From: Coriobacteriaceae bacterium
GTDB lineage: Bacteria; Actinomycetota; Coriobacteriia; Coriobacteriales; Coriobacteriaceae
Reading direction: 5' to 3'
DNA: 64,000 nucleotides
Assembly: GCA_902362275.1 (NCBI GenBank)
Contig: CABIWB010000001.1
Location: 137,396-201,395, forward strand
Part shown: positions 27,067 to 35,830 of the stretch, piece after piece
Layout: the number at the start of each line of letters is the position of its first letter
Position numbering within the stretch: the first letter of the stretch is position 1
Program-made: the position numbers and the translations under genes
Notes under the pieces: model-generated
Databases searched by the model: none
Seen by the model: only the letters and a program-made list of their open reading frames with translations
What the model was told of the DNA's origin: nothing

Positions 27067-28935
27067 TTAGGCGGCGACTTCGGCGCCCTTGTTCTCGTCG
27101 ATAAAGAAGCGCTTGTACCAGATGAGGAACGTCAGCGTGGTATAGATCTTGCGCTGGTTGAGCGCACGGCCCTCAAAGTGATCGTCAAGCAGTTTCATGA
27201 GTGCATCCGTGTCAAAGAAATCGGCAGCCCACGGCGCGGTGAAGTACTCCTTGACGTAGTCGTAGTACTTCTGCTCGCGCAGCCAGAACTTAACCGGCAC
27301 CGGGAAACCGACCTTCTTGCGCGTTGCCCACTCGTCGGGCAGCGTGCGGTTGGCGGCGTGACGCAGGACGAGCTTGCAGCCTTCTTCGTTAACACGGTAG
27401 TTGGCGGGAATGTGCTCGGCAAATTCCATGACTTTTTTGTCCAGGAACGGAACGCGAAGCTCCAGTGAGTGTGCCATGCACATCTTGTCGGCCTTGAGCA
27501 GAATGTCGCCCGGCAGCCACATGTTCATGTCCAGATACTGCTTCTTGGAGAGCTCGCAGCAATTGGGAACCTGCTTGTAATACTCGGCGCACATTTCGGC
27601 GGCGTTCTTGCCGGTGTCGTAGGCAGGCTTAAGCACCTCGTCGACCTCGGACGGGTCGAACACCTTTGCCTGGCCCACATACCAGCGCTCGGGGACCTCG
27701 GCGCACTTGGTCAAGAAATTGTGACCCTTAAAGTAGGGAAGATGCTGAACGAGCGAGCCCAGGGCGCGGCGCACGCCGAGCGGGACGCGCTTCTTGAAGG
27801 AGCGCATCTGAGGGGTGTCCTCGTACCACTCGTAGCCGGCGAACAGCTCGTCTGCACCCTCGCCCGAAAGGACCACGGTGACTTCCTTGGCTGCCATCTG
27901 GGCCAGATAGTACAGTGGCACGCTCGAGAGGTTCGATTGCGGCTCGTCCATGTGATACTGGATGTCGGGCAGCGCGTCGAAGAACTCGTCGGCGGTGATC
28001 ATCTTGCGCACGTTCTTGATGCCCAGCTTGTCAGAAAGCTCGGCGGCGTAGTTGGTCTCGTTGAAGTTCTTGTAATCGAAGCCGACAGAATACGTGGTGT
28101 CGGGCATGAGACAGGCGGCAATGTAGCTGGAGTCCACGCCGCCAGAAAGGAACGAGCCCACCTTAACATCGGCGATTCGGTGCGCAGCGACGCTTTCGTG
28201 CACGACCTTGTCGCACTCGTCCACGTACTCCTCGAAGGTCTTGGAGTTGTCGTCGGTGAAGTCACAGCTCCAGTAACGCTTGATGTCCATGGTGTTAGTC
28301 GTCAGGTCATACGTAAAGCAATGCGCCGGGGCAAGCTTGAACACGCCCTTAAAGAAGGTCTCCTCCGTGGCGGGGAATTGCAGCGTCAGGTAGGGGCGCA
28401 GCGCGTCGTGGTTGACAGCCTTCTCAAACTTGGGGTGGTCCAGGAAGCTCTTGATCTCGGAGCCAAACAGCAGCGAGCCGTCGGAGGCCTGGTAGTAATA
28501 GAACGGCTTGATGCCAAAGATGTCACGGGCGCCAAAGAGTTTGTTCTTGTTCTGGTCGTGAATCACGAACGCGTACATGCCGCGAAGGCGGTTGACCAGA
28601 TCTTCGCCCCACTCCTCGTAACCGTGCACCAGGACCTCGGTGTCGGCGTTGCAGTGGAAGACGTAGCCAGCGGCCTCGAGCTCGGAGCGGAGCTCCTGGA
28701 AGTTGTAGACCTCGCCGTTGAAGACAATCGTGACCTTGCCGTCATCGCTCGACATGGGCTGGGCGCCAGCCTCGGAAAGGTCGAGAATCGAAAGACGGCG
28801 GAAGCCAAGCGCGACGTTATCGACGATGTGCTGACCGCCCATATCCGGACCGCGATGGATAATGCGATTCATCATGGCCGTGAGAACCAGCTCACTCTGT
28901 TCATCTGTACCGGTAAAACCGACAAAACCGCACAT
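27067..28935 (-). CDS. asnB: Asparagine synthase (glutamine-hydrolysing)
   Basis: A 622-residue AsnB that makes asparagine from aspartate, glutamine and ATP. The N-terminal Ntn glutaminase domain starts MCGFVGFTG, with Cys2 as nucleophile after Met removal. The synthetase domain has SGGVDSSYIAA, the ATP pyrophosphatase loop, and SGEGADELFAGYEWY. The ATG at 28935 is required, because Cys must be residue 2; the open frame extends 11 codons further, but that start would block activity. An AAAGGAT ribosome site precedes it. Confidence 0.96.
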   Translation of the reverse strand: MCGFVGFTGTDEQSELVLTAMMNRIIHRGPDMGGQHIVDNVALGFRRLSILDLSEAGAQPMSSDDGKVTIVFNGEVYNFQELRSELEAAGYVFHCNADTEVLVHGYEEWGEDLVNRLRGMYAFVIHDQNKNKLFGARDIFGIKPFYYYQASDGSLLFGSEIKSFLDHPKFEKAVNHDALRPYLTLQFPATEETFFKGVFKLAPAHCFTYDLTTNTMDIKRYWSCDFTDDNSKTFEEYVDECDKVVHESVAAHRIADVKVGSFLSGGVDSSYIAACLMPDTTYSVGFDYKNFNETNYAAELSDKLGIKNVRKMITADEFFDALPDIQYHMDEPQSNLSSVPLYYLAQMAAKEVTVVLSGEGADELFAGYEWYEDTPQMRSFKKRVPLGVRRALGSLVQHLPYFKGHNFLTKCAEVPERWYVGQAKVFDPSEVDEVLKPAYDTGKNAAEMCAEYYKQVPNCCELSKKQYLDMNMWLPGDILLKADKMCMAHSLELRVPFLDKKVMEFAEHIPANYRVNEEGCKLVLRHAANRTLPDEWATRKKVGFPVPVKFWLREQKYYDYVKEYFTAPWAADFFDTDALMKLLDDHFEGRALNQRKIYTTLTFLIWYKRFFIDENKGAEVAA

Positions 28936-29060
28936 GCAAGATCCTTTCTGCTGACGGCTTAGGTGCACTGCCGCAAGGATTTGCAGCAGTCGATATCAAT
29001 CAATCCTTACTATCATGCCAATCTTTTGTTTCGTGATGGGGCATAAGCGCCGAGGGGACC

Positions 29061-29103
29061 GAAAAAACCACGGCCCGCACTTCGGGTGAAGTGGCGGGCC
29101 GTG
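29061..29103 (-). terminator. Terminator for the reverse-strand ABC transporter relic
   Basis: Arms 29069-29078 and 29094-29103 (cacggcccgc/gcgggccgtg), with further pairing in the loop, are followed on the reverse strand by a run of T. Confidence 0.8.
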
Positions 29104-29142
29104 ACTGTGATGATTGCCGTGCGCGAGAACGCGCAAGAGAGG

Positions 29143-29660
29143 TTAACGCTTGCCGCGCTCGGCAAGGTGGCGCTCCACCTTGGTGACGACGTGGATTAGC
29201 GGAATCGTTACAACCAGATAGTAGAGTGCGGCGCAAATGTAGGGTGTGATGTTTCTCGTGGTTGCCGTGAGGTTTTTGGAGAACAGCATGAGCTCTATGA
29301 CACCGACGCTCGAAAGCGGCGACATATCCTTATAGAGCATAACGAACTCGCTGGTCATGGCTGGGATGACGCAGCGCACGGCCTGCGGAATCACAATGCG
29401 CGACATGACTTGGGGCCACGTCATGCCAAGCGAGTAGGCAGCTTCCGATTGACCAGGCGGGTCGCGATGCCGCCGAGCACGCCGTTGCCGGTGTCTTCGT
29501 TTGACTTTGCAGTTGTCGAGGTAACGGTGAGCGTGGAGCCTGTCTCATCGCCGGCACCCGAGGCGTCCTCGCTCGAAGAGCCGCTCGTCGGCGCCATGCC
29601 AAACTGCTCGCCCGTCGGAACCTCTTTGATGATTTTCATACCGGTAAAGGAGTTCGACAC
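29143..29660 (-). pseudogene. Remnant of an amino-acid ABC transporter (substrate-binding part plus permease C-terminus)
   Basis: The last 93 residues (29143-29424) are the C-terminal part of a HisM/GlnP-type permease, with the EAA-like coupling segment GQSEAAYSLGMTWPQVMSRI running into it in frame. Upstream, in a different frame (29421-29660), NSFTGMKIIKEVPTGEQFGMA matches the C-terminal end of an amino-acid binding protein. The two are joined by a Ser/Thr-rich linker and a frame change. Most of both domains is missing. The likely history is internal deletion of a fused binding-protein/permease gene. No ATPase gene adjoins it. Confidence 0.7.
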
Positions 29661-29854
29661 TATCCATTTTGTAGGGCAGGTCTCTTGTTATTTCGAATTA
29701 ACCGCGCGCCAATCCTTGCAAGTTTTTAGGGTGCTGAGACGCTCGCAAGGTTAGGTGGCATATTAGGATGGTTGATAATACGAAGGACGTGACCGGATTC
29801 ATCCGAGACGGTCTTTGCTCTTTTAAGGTTAGGTTTAGCGAGAGAGGTCGTTAT

Positions 29855-31372
29855 ATGTCGGATATGACGCAGGAGAAGCTGGCTTTGATGCGCTATGTAG
29901 AGCTGCTCGAGGCCGAGGCCCTTGTTGTTTCCAAGCCGGATACTCTATACGACCAGCGCATCGAGTTTGCGACCGACGACTCGCGCCAGGTGCGTCCGGG
30001 CACATTGTTTGTTTGCAAGGGCCGTGCGTTCAAGCGCGAGTATCTGGTCTCCGCGATTGCCGATGGCGCCGTGGCGTACGTGTCCGAGGTCGATTATGAC
30101 GTCGATATTCCCGCTGTGATCGTCAACGATATCCGTCGTACGCTCGCTGTGGTGGCGGATGCCTATTACTGCCACCCTTCGGGCAAGGTGAAGGTCTGCG
30201 CTTTTACCGGTACCAAGGGCAAGTCGACCTGCAGCTTCTATCTGCGCGGCATTCTTGCCAACGAGGCAAAGCTCACGGGCTGCCATCGGCCTGCCCTCAA
30301 CACGGGTATCGAGTTCGATGATGGTATCGAGGCGGGCCCTTCCAAGCTGACGACTCCCGAGTCCTTCCTCTTACAGTCGCGTATCGCACATGCCGCTGAG
30401 GTGGGCGCTCCGTGGCTGGTCATGGAGGCGTCGAGCCAGGGCCTCAAATACGAGCGTACGGGCAAGATTGCCTTTGAAGTGGGCGCCTTTACCAATATCG
30501 GTGAGGACCACATCTCGCCGATCGAGCATCCCACGCTCGAGGATTACTTTGCCAGCAAGCTCAAGATTTTTTCGCAGAGCCGTTTTGCCGCGGTCAACCT
30601 CGATATGGATAAGGTCGATCGTGTGCTCGAGGCGGCGTCCCGCTGCGAGCGTACGGTAACGTTCTCCCTGACCGACGAGCGTGCCGACGTGCTTGCGCTG
30701 GCGATTCATAATGGCGACTGCGGCATGGTGGCAACAGTGCGTACGCCCCGCTTTACGCGTGACATTGTGATTCCCACGCCGGTTAAGTTCAATGTGTCCA
30801 ACGCGCTTGCCGCTATTGCCTGCGCCGAGGCCCTGGGCATTTCCGAAGAGGGCATCGTCCATGGCTTTGAGGGTGTCTTCGTTCCCGGCCGCATGGAGCT
30901 CTATCCGTCCGTATCGGGCAAAATCTTGGGCGTCGTTGACTTTGCGCACAACGGCATGAGCCTCGAGACGCTTTTGCGCGATCTGCACGAGAACTATCCC
31001 GAGCGCGAGCTGGCGGTTGTCTTTGGTGCAACGGGCGGCAAGGGCGTCGATCGCCGCACCACGATGGGTATTGCCGCCGGCAAGTACGCCGATCGCATCG
31101 TGATTACCGAGGACGACCCGGGCCCCGAGGACGTCGAGGACATTTGTGCCGAGATTGCGCGCAATGTCCAGGCGCAGGGAAACGACAACTGGCAGATTGT
31201 GACCGACCGTACCGCCGCTATCGAGGCGGCCGTGCGCGAGACCGAGCGCCCCGCTGTGGTCATCGTGACCGGTAAGGGCGAGGAGGAGTGCATGCTGCGC
31301 AAGAACGGACCCGAGCCCTGCAAGCGCGATGGCTTGGTTCTCAAGCGCATCCTTGCGGCGTACGACGCCTAA
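29855..31372 (+). CDS. MurE-like Mur ligase (UDP-N-acetylmuramyl-tripeptide synthetase family)
   Basis: A 505-residue Mur ligase of the MurE type, which adds the third amino acid to the peptidoglycan stem peptide. The N-terminal UDP-binding block (DDSRQVRPGTLFVCKG), the ATP loop FTGTKGKSTCSFYL and the GRMELYPSVSGKILGVVDFAHN block are clear. The specificity loop reads TEDDPGPEDVEDI: the diaminopimelate-type D-N-P-R is absent, so a different diamino acid (Lys or Orn) or another role is possible. The ATG at 29855 is preferred by family length, over the in-frame ATG at 29768. It stands outside any division cluster. Confidence 0.82.
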   Translation: MSDMTQEKLALMRYVELLEAEALVVSKPDTLYDQRIEFATDDSRQVRPGTLFVCKGRAFKREYLVSAIADGAVAYVSEVDYDVDIPAVIVNDIRRTLAVVADAYYCHPSGKVKVCAFTGTKGKSTCSFYLRGILANEAKLTGCHRPALNTGIEFDDGIEAGPSKLTTPESFLLQSRIAHAAEVGAPWLVMEASSQGLKYERTGKIAFEVGAFTNIGEDHISPIEHPTLEDYFASKLKIFSQSRFAAVNLDMDKVDRVLEAASRCERTVTFSLTDERADVLALAIHNGDCGMVATVRTPRFTRDIVIPTPVKFNVSNALAAIACAEALGISEEGIVHGFEGVFVPGRMELYPSVSGKILGVVDFAHNGMSLETLLRDLHENYPERELAVVFGATGGKGVDRRTTMGIAAGKYADRIVITEDDPGPEDVEDICAEIARNVQAQGNDNWQIVTDRTAAIEAAVRETERPAVVIVTGKGEEECMLRKNGPEPCKRDGLVLKRILAAYDA

Positions 31373-31435
31373 ACGCTGCCGCCTTTAGGACGGCGTTTGC
31401 GGACCCCGGCGTCTGATGATGCAATGCCTTCTAGG

Positions 31436-31500
31436 TGTGCTTACCCTAGGGAAAACACGCCTGTGGGCCCGTAAGCGTGTTTGCCTTAGGGAAAACACGC
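31436..31500 (+). repeat. Tandem hairpin repeats (CCTAGGGAAAACACGC)
   Basis: Two direct copies of a sequence ending gggaaaacacgc lie at 31436-31460 and 31475-31500. The second copy is also a hairpin, gcgtgttt...aaacacgc (8-bp stem). They follow the MurE-like gene and may act as its terminator. Confidence 0.55.
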
Positions 31501-31538
31501 TACCAAGATTAAACCTCTTCTACGTAAACGGAGTAACC

Positions 31539-32450
31539 ATGTCCCACAACACCCTGCCGACCGTTACCGAGCTTTCGGGCGAGATGCGCGAGCGCTTGGC
31601 CAAGGTCAAGTACGTCTTTACCGACCTGGATGCCACGATGCTCGCACCCGGCTCGTGCGTGCTGCGCGACAACGACGGCAACCCTTCGACCAAACTCGTC
31701 GAGGCCGTCGTGGCGCTTGCTCGCGCTGGTATTCAGGTGGTTCCCACCTCGGGCCGCAACCGCACCATGATCCACGAGGACGCGCGCGTGCTCGGCCTCA
31801 ACTCCTACATTGGTGAGATGGGCGGCCTGGTTATGTACGACCTCAAGGCCAACGATTGGGAGTATCTGACTGGCGACATGCCTTACGACCCCGCCTGCGG
31901 CCTTACTCCGCACCAGGTGATCGAGCAGACCGGCGTGTGCGAGAAGATCCTTGCCCGCTGGCCGCACAAGATCGAGTATCACAACGACATGTCGACCGGC
32001 TACAAATACCGTGAGGTCACCGTCGGCATGCGCGGCGATGTGCCCGACGATGAGGTCCAGGCCATCCTGGACGAGGCCGGCTGCGGTCTGATCTGGGCTT
32101 GCAACGGCCATTTGACTCACCTGTCCAAGCCGACGACGCTCGAGCTCGATCGCGTCGAGGACGGTCGCGCATTCAACATCAACCCCGCGGGTCTCAACAA
32201 GGGCGTTGCCATTGCGCGCTTCTGCGAGCACCTGGGGATCGAGCGCGAGGAGACGCTCGCGCTCGGCGACTCCGAGTCCGACTTCTACATGGCCGATTAC
32301 GTGGGCACGTTTTGCCTGGTCGAGAATGGCCTGACGAGCGCCGGCGCGCCCGAGTTCTTGGCTGCTTGCGAGAACGCTTTCGTTACGCGCGGCAAAATTG
32401 TCGACGGTTGGGCGGCGACGGCAGAGCTGCTGGTCGCGGCGCGCTCGTAG
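31539..32450 (+). CDS. HAD-superfamily (Cof-type) hydrolase
   Basis: A 303-residue HAD phosphatase. Motif I is FTDLDATML (nucleophile Asp and second Asp), motif II PTSGRN, motif III Lys in NKGVAIARF, and motif IV ALGDSESDFYMA. The cap between motifs II and III fits the Cof/sugar-phosphatase group. The substrate is unknown. The ATG at 31539 follows CGGAGTAA; upstream in-frame ATGs at 31416 lie in the hairpin region and are unlikely. Confidence 0.85.
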   Translation: MSHNTLPTVTELSGEMRERLAKVKYVFTDLDATMLAPGSCVLRDNDGNPSTKLVEAVVALARAGIQVVPTSGRNRTMIHEDARVLGLNSYIGEMGGLVMYDLKANDWEYLTGDMPYDPACGLTPHQVIEQTGVCEKILARWPHKIEYHNDMSTGYKYREVTVGMRGDVPDDEVQAILDEAGCGLIWACNGHLTHLSKPTTLELDRVEDGRAFNINPAGLNKGVAIARFCEHLGIEREETLALGDSESDFYMADYVGTFCLVENGLTSAGAPEFLAACENAFVTRGKIVDGWAATAELLVAARS

Positions 32451-32501
32451 CGCGCCGCCGCCGCACTTGGACATGTCTTTTCGAGAGAGACTGGTGAGGT
32501 A

Positions 32502-33386
32502 ATGTCCGATATCGAGAATCCGGCAGGCGACACGCGCCCGATTGGCGTGTTCGATTCTGGTTTGGGTGGTCTGACAGTTGCGCGCGCCATCGCGACGGCG
32601 CTGCCGCGCGAGTCCGTCTACTACTTTGGCGACACCAAGCGCTGCCCCTACGGCACGCGCACCGAGGATGAGGTGCGCTCGTTTGCGTTGCAGGCGGGTC
32701 GTTGGCTTTCGAAGCACGACGTCAAGATTATGGTCATCGCCTGCAACACGGCGACCGCTGCGGCCTTGCGTCTGGCCCAGCAGGTGCTCGACGTTCCCGT
32801 GATCGGCGTGATTGCGCCGGGTGCCCGTGCGGCAATCAACAGCACCCGCTCGCGTCGCGTGGGCGTGCTCGCCACCAACCTCACCATTCGCTCGGGCGCC
32901 TACACGCGCGCCATTCAGGATCTAGATGCCGGCGTCGATGTGTACGGCTGTCCTGCCTCGAGCTTTGTCGAGGTTGTCGAACACGAGCTCGCCTCGGGTG
33001 CACATCTGCAGGAACAGTGGCTTGAGAACGAGGACATCTTCGATACGCCTGCCGTGCGTGCGCTGGTGGGTGCCACGGTTGAGCCGCTGCGCGACCACGG
33101 TATCGATACCGTGGTGCTCGGCTGTACGCATTTTCCGCTGTTGGTGGGACCTATCCGCCATGCTCTGGGGCCTGGGGTGCGCGTCGTGAGTTCCGCCGCG
33201 GAGACCACACGCGAGTTGACCGATATCCTCACGCGCCGCGAGCAGCTGGCGGGCGACGCCGCCGAGCCGCAGCATCGTTTTGCCACGACGGCCGATAACA
33301 TTGCCGAGTTTGCGGTGGCGGGCAGCTTTATCTTTGGTCAGCCGCTCAAGAGCATCGAACATATCGATATCGATGAACTGAAATAG
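32502..33386 (+). CDS. murI: Glutamate racemase
   Basis: A 294-residue racemase that makes D-glutamate for peptidoglycan. The two catalytic cysteines lie in ACNTATAAAL and LGCTHFPLL, and the start FDSGLGGLTVARAI is typical. The gene follows the HAD hydrolase and precedes rph, in a murI-rph-rdgB-dtd order common in Gram-positive genomes. The ATG at 32502 follows GTGAGGTA, a modest ribosome site. Confidence 0.95.
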   Translation: MSDIENPAGDTRPIGVFDSGLGGLTVARAIATALPRESVYYFGDTKRCPYGTRTEDEVRSFALQAGRWLSKHDVKIMVIACNTATAAALRLAQQVLDVPVIGVIAPGARAAINSTRSRRVGVLATNLTIRSGAYTRAIQDLDAGVDVYGCPASSFVEVVEHELASGAHLQEQWLENEDIFDTPAVRALVGATVEPLRDHGIDTVVLGCTHFPLLVGPIRHALGPGVRVVSSAAETTRELTDILTRREQLAGDAAEPQHRFATTADNIAEFAVAGSFIFGQPLKSIEHIDIDELK

Positions 33387-33440
33387 ATGTAAGGCAGCCG
33401 CCAAAGCCTTCGCCACATCTTTTGCCGAAAGGATATTTCT

Positions 33441-34166
33441 ATGGAGTACATGCAGGTCAACCGCGCCAACGGCCGCGCCGCCAACGAGTTGCGCCCCGTT
33501 AAGCTCACCCGTGGCGTCATGAAGCACGCCCACGGCTCGTGTTTGGCCGAGTTCGGTGACACGCGCGTGCTGTGCGCCGCCACTATCGAGGAGGGCGTAC
33601 CGGGCTGGCGAAAGGGAGCTAAGGCTGGCTGGGTGACCGCGGAATACGCCATGCTGCCGGCGTCGACCGGCAAGCGCTGCAAGCGCGAGCACGTCAACCG
33701 CAAGGGTCGCTCCATGGAGATCGAGCGCCTCATTGGCCGCAGCCTGCGTACCGTCGTCAACATGAAGGCGCTCGGCGAGTACACCGTCACCGTCGACTGC
33801 GATGTGATTCAGGCCGATGGCGGCACGCGTACAGCGAGCATTACCGGCGCTTGGGTGGCGCTGCACGACGCCCTCGCCATGTGGGTCGAGGCGGGCAAGA
33901 TCGAGCGCATCCCGCTTACCGGCCAGGTGGCTGCCATCTCCATGGGCGTTGTCGACGGCAATACGCTGCTTGACCTCGATTATTCCGAGGACAGTCATGC
34001 CGAGGTCGACATGAACCTCGTCGCCACCGACACCGGTGAGATGATCGAACTCCAGGGCACCGGCGAGCAGGCGCCCTTCGACCGCAAACGCCTCAACGCC
34101 CTGCTCGACCTGGGCGACAAGGGTATCGCCGAGCTCATCGAGCTTCAGCGCCAAGCCCTCGCCTAA
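33441..34166 (+). CDS. rph: Ribonuclease PH
   Basis: A 241-residue phosphorolytic exoribonuclease that trims tRNA 3' ends. The family start (NGRAANELRPVKLTRGVMKHAHGS), SRKGRS-like basic loop and GGTRTASITGAWVAL phosphate-site block are clear. The ATG at 33441 follows AAAGGA. Its TAA stop is shared with the first bases of a dispersed 55-bp repeat. Confidence 0.96.
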   Translation: MEYMQVNRANGRAANELRPVKLTRGVMKHAHGSCLAEFGDTRVLCAATIEEGVPGWRKGAKAGWVTAEYAMLPASTGKRCKREHVNRKGRSMEIERLIGRSLRTVVNMKALGEYTVTVDCDVIQADGGTRTASITGAWVALHDALAMWVEAGKIERIPLTGQVAAISMGVVDGNTLLDLDYSEDSHAEVDMNLVATDTGEMIELQGTGEQAPFDRKRLNALLDLGDKGIAELIELQRQALA

Positions 34167-34219
34167 CCTGCCAAAACAGGACAGGTTTATTTTGGTAGGT
34201 TTTATCTGCGGAAATGCTG
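34165..34219 (+). repeat. 55-bp dispersed repeat (family B), copy 3, overlapping a stop codon
   Basis: Begins with the last two bases of the rph TAA, as copy 2 does at asp23. Arms aacctgccaaaa and ttttggtaggtt enclose aggacaggttta, followed by tatctgcgg. It is more diverged than copies 1 and 2. Confidence 0.7.
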
Positions 34220-34309
34220 CGTTGAAAGGTCCGATCGCCTGAGAGGGGAGAGGCCAAGTGCCCGAACGCCCCTCGGCGCGGCATTGCTATAGAGACAAGG
34301 AGACCACTC

Positions 34310-34951
34310 ATGGCACTTGAGAAGATTGACATCGACACCCTCGACCCGGCAGCGACCATTGTCGTGGCAACGGGCAACGCCCATAAGCTCACCGAGATCG
34401 AGGCCATTTTGGGCAAGGTCATGCCCGAGGTTCGCTTTGTGGCGCTCGGCCAGCTGGGCGATTTTGAGGACCCCGAGGAAAACGGCACGACGTTTTTGGA
34501 GAACGCCATCATCAAGGCGCAGGCTGCCGTCGAGGAGACGGGCCTTATGGCCATTGCCGACGATTCGGGCCTGGTCGTCGACGCACTGGACGGTGAGCCC
34601 GGTGTGTATAGCGCGCGCTACGCGGGCGTTCACGGCGACGATGCCGCCAACAATGCCAAGCTGCTCGTGAATCTGGAGGGCGTGGCCGACGAGGACCGCA
34701 CTGCGCGCTTTATGAGCGTCGTCGTGCTCATCGACACGGACGGCCTGGTCACCTATGGCGAGGGCGCCTGCGAGGGCGTTATCGCGCACGAGGGCCGCGG
34801 CGATCACGGCTTTGGCTACGACCCGCTGTTCCTGCCGGTCGATACGCCGGGCAAGACCATGGCCGAGCTGACAGCGGACGAGAAGAATGCCATCAGCCAT
34901 CGTTTCCATGCGCTCGAGCATCTGTCCGCCAAGCTGACGGGCGAGGAGTAG
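34310..34951 (+). CDS. rdgB: dITP/XTP pyrophosphatase (RdgB/HAM1 family)
   Basis: A 213-residue house-cleaning enzyme that hydrolyses dITP, ITP and XTP. ATGNAHKLTEIEAIL (the nucleotide loop), FLENAIIKAQAAVEETGL, ADDSGLVVDALDGEPGVYSARYAG and FGYDPLFLP are diagnostic. About 15 residues precede the usual N-terminus. The ATG at 34310 follows AAGGAGA. It is followed 3 nt later by dtd. Confidence 0.96.
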   Translation: MALEKIDIDTLDPAATIVVATGNAHKLTEIEAILGKVMPEVRFVALGQLGDFEDPEENGTTFLENAIIKAQAAVEETGLMAIADDSGLVVDALDGEPGVYSARYAGVHGDDAANNAKLLVNLEGVADEDRTARFMSVVVLIDTDGLVTYGEGACEGVIAHEGRGDHGFGYDPLFLPVDTPGKTMAELTADEKNAISHRFHALEHLSAKLTGEE

Positions 34952-34954
34952 ACC

Positions 34955-35401
34955 GTGCGCGCGGTGGTGCAGCGCGTGCTCAACGCCGGCGTGACGGTCG
35001 ACGGCGAGTGCGTGGGTCGCATTGGACGCGGCTACCTGGTGCTGCTTGGCGTGGGTCACGGCGATACGCACGCCGAGGCCGATAAGCTGTGGGGCAAGCT
35101 CCGCGGGCTGCGTATCAACGAGGACGAGAACGGCAAGACCAACTTGGCACTGGCCGATGTTGACGGCGAGGTACTCGTGGTCTCGCAGTTCACGCTGTTC
35201 GCCGATTGCCGTCACGGCCGCCGCCCATCGTTTACGGATGCCGGCGCCCCCGATGTCGCCAACGAGCTCTACGAGTACTTCTTGACGCTCGTTCGCCAAG
35301 ATGTCGAACACGTGGTGCACGGCATCTTTGGCGCCGATATGAAAGTCGACTTGGTCAACGATGGCCCATTCACCATCGTCTTGGACACCGATAGTCTGTA
35401 A
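34955..35401 (+). CDS. dtd: D-aminoacyl-tRNA deacylase
   Basis: A 148-residue DTD that removes D-amino acids mischarged to tRNA. Both signature motifs are present: SQFTLFAD and NDGPFT (the N-x-G-P-F/V-T motif with the active-site Thr). The start is a GTG at 34955, only 3 nt after the rdgB stop, with GGCGAGGAG just upstream inside rdgB. The two are therefore probably cotranscribed. Confidence 0.95.
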   Translation: MRAVVQRVLNAGVTVDGECVGRIGRGYLVLLGVGHGDTHAEADKLWGKLRGLRINEDENGKTNLALADVDGEVLVVSQFTLFADCRHGRRPSFTDAGAPDVANELYEYFLTLVRQDVEHVVHGIFGADMKVDLVNDGPFTIVLDTDSL

Positions 35402-35403
35402 GT

Positions 35404-35430
35404 AGTCAATTTGGGACCGGGCTTATTTAA
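35404..35430 (-). repeat. Dispersed GTCCCAAATTGACT repeat (family A), inverted
   Basis: Reads agtcaatttgggaccggg on the forward strand, 2 nt after the dtd stop. It matches the copy at 1377 across gtcccaaattgact. Confidence 0.6.
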
Positions 35431-35434
35431 CTAC

Positions 35435-35464
35435 TTGCGTATGGCGGCAGCAGGGTGCTATAGT
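35435..35464 (+). promoter_or_regulatory. Candidate promoter for veg-ispE
   Basis: TTGCGT (35435-35440) and TATAGT (35459-35464) with an 18-nt spacer, about 65 nt before the veg start. Confidence 0.5.
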
Positions 35465-35531
35465 ATTAGAGTTTTGTCTATCTTAGGGGTATTATTCCCT
35501 TTTTGAATTGCACCTTCTGGAGGCCCTGTTC

Positions 35532-35828
35532 ATGGAAGAGATGGAAGTCAATCACGTCGACGACATCCACGAGAAGCTGACCGATATGGTGGGCGATCGC
35601 GTCAAGGTGAAGGCCAACATGGGCCGCACCCGCGTCGTCGAGCGCATGGGCACCATCAAGAGCGTCCACCCCGCCGTCTTCATCGTCGAGGTTGACGAGC
35701 GCCGCGGCCGCAAGTCGCGTCAGTCCTACCAGTATATCGATGTCCTCACCGGTCAGGTCGAGCTGTTCGACCCCGAGAGCGGCGAGCATATCTTTACCCC
35801 GCTCGGCAATCAGCTCGAGGAGCACTAG
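35532..35828 (+). CDS. veg: Veg family protein (DUF1021)
   Basis: A 98-residue member of the Veg family. In Bacillus, Veg influences biofilm gene expression; its biochemical role is unsettled. Recognisable blocks are GDRVKVKANMGRTRVVERMGTI and RKSRQSYQYIDVLTGQVELF. The ATG at 35532 is chosen over an upstream TTG because GGAGG (35518-35522) precedes it. It lies 2 nt before ispE, matching the veg-ispE neighbourhood known from Bacillus. Confidence 0.85.
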   Translation: MEEMEVNHVDDIHEKLTDMVGDRVKVKANMGRTRVVERMGTIKSVHPAVFIVEVDERRGRKSRQSYQYIDVLTGQVELFDPESGEHIFTPLGNQLEEH

Positions 35829-35830
35829 CG

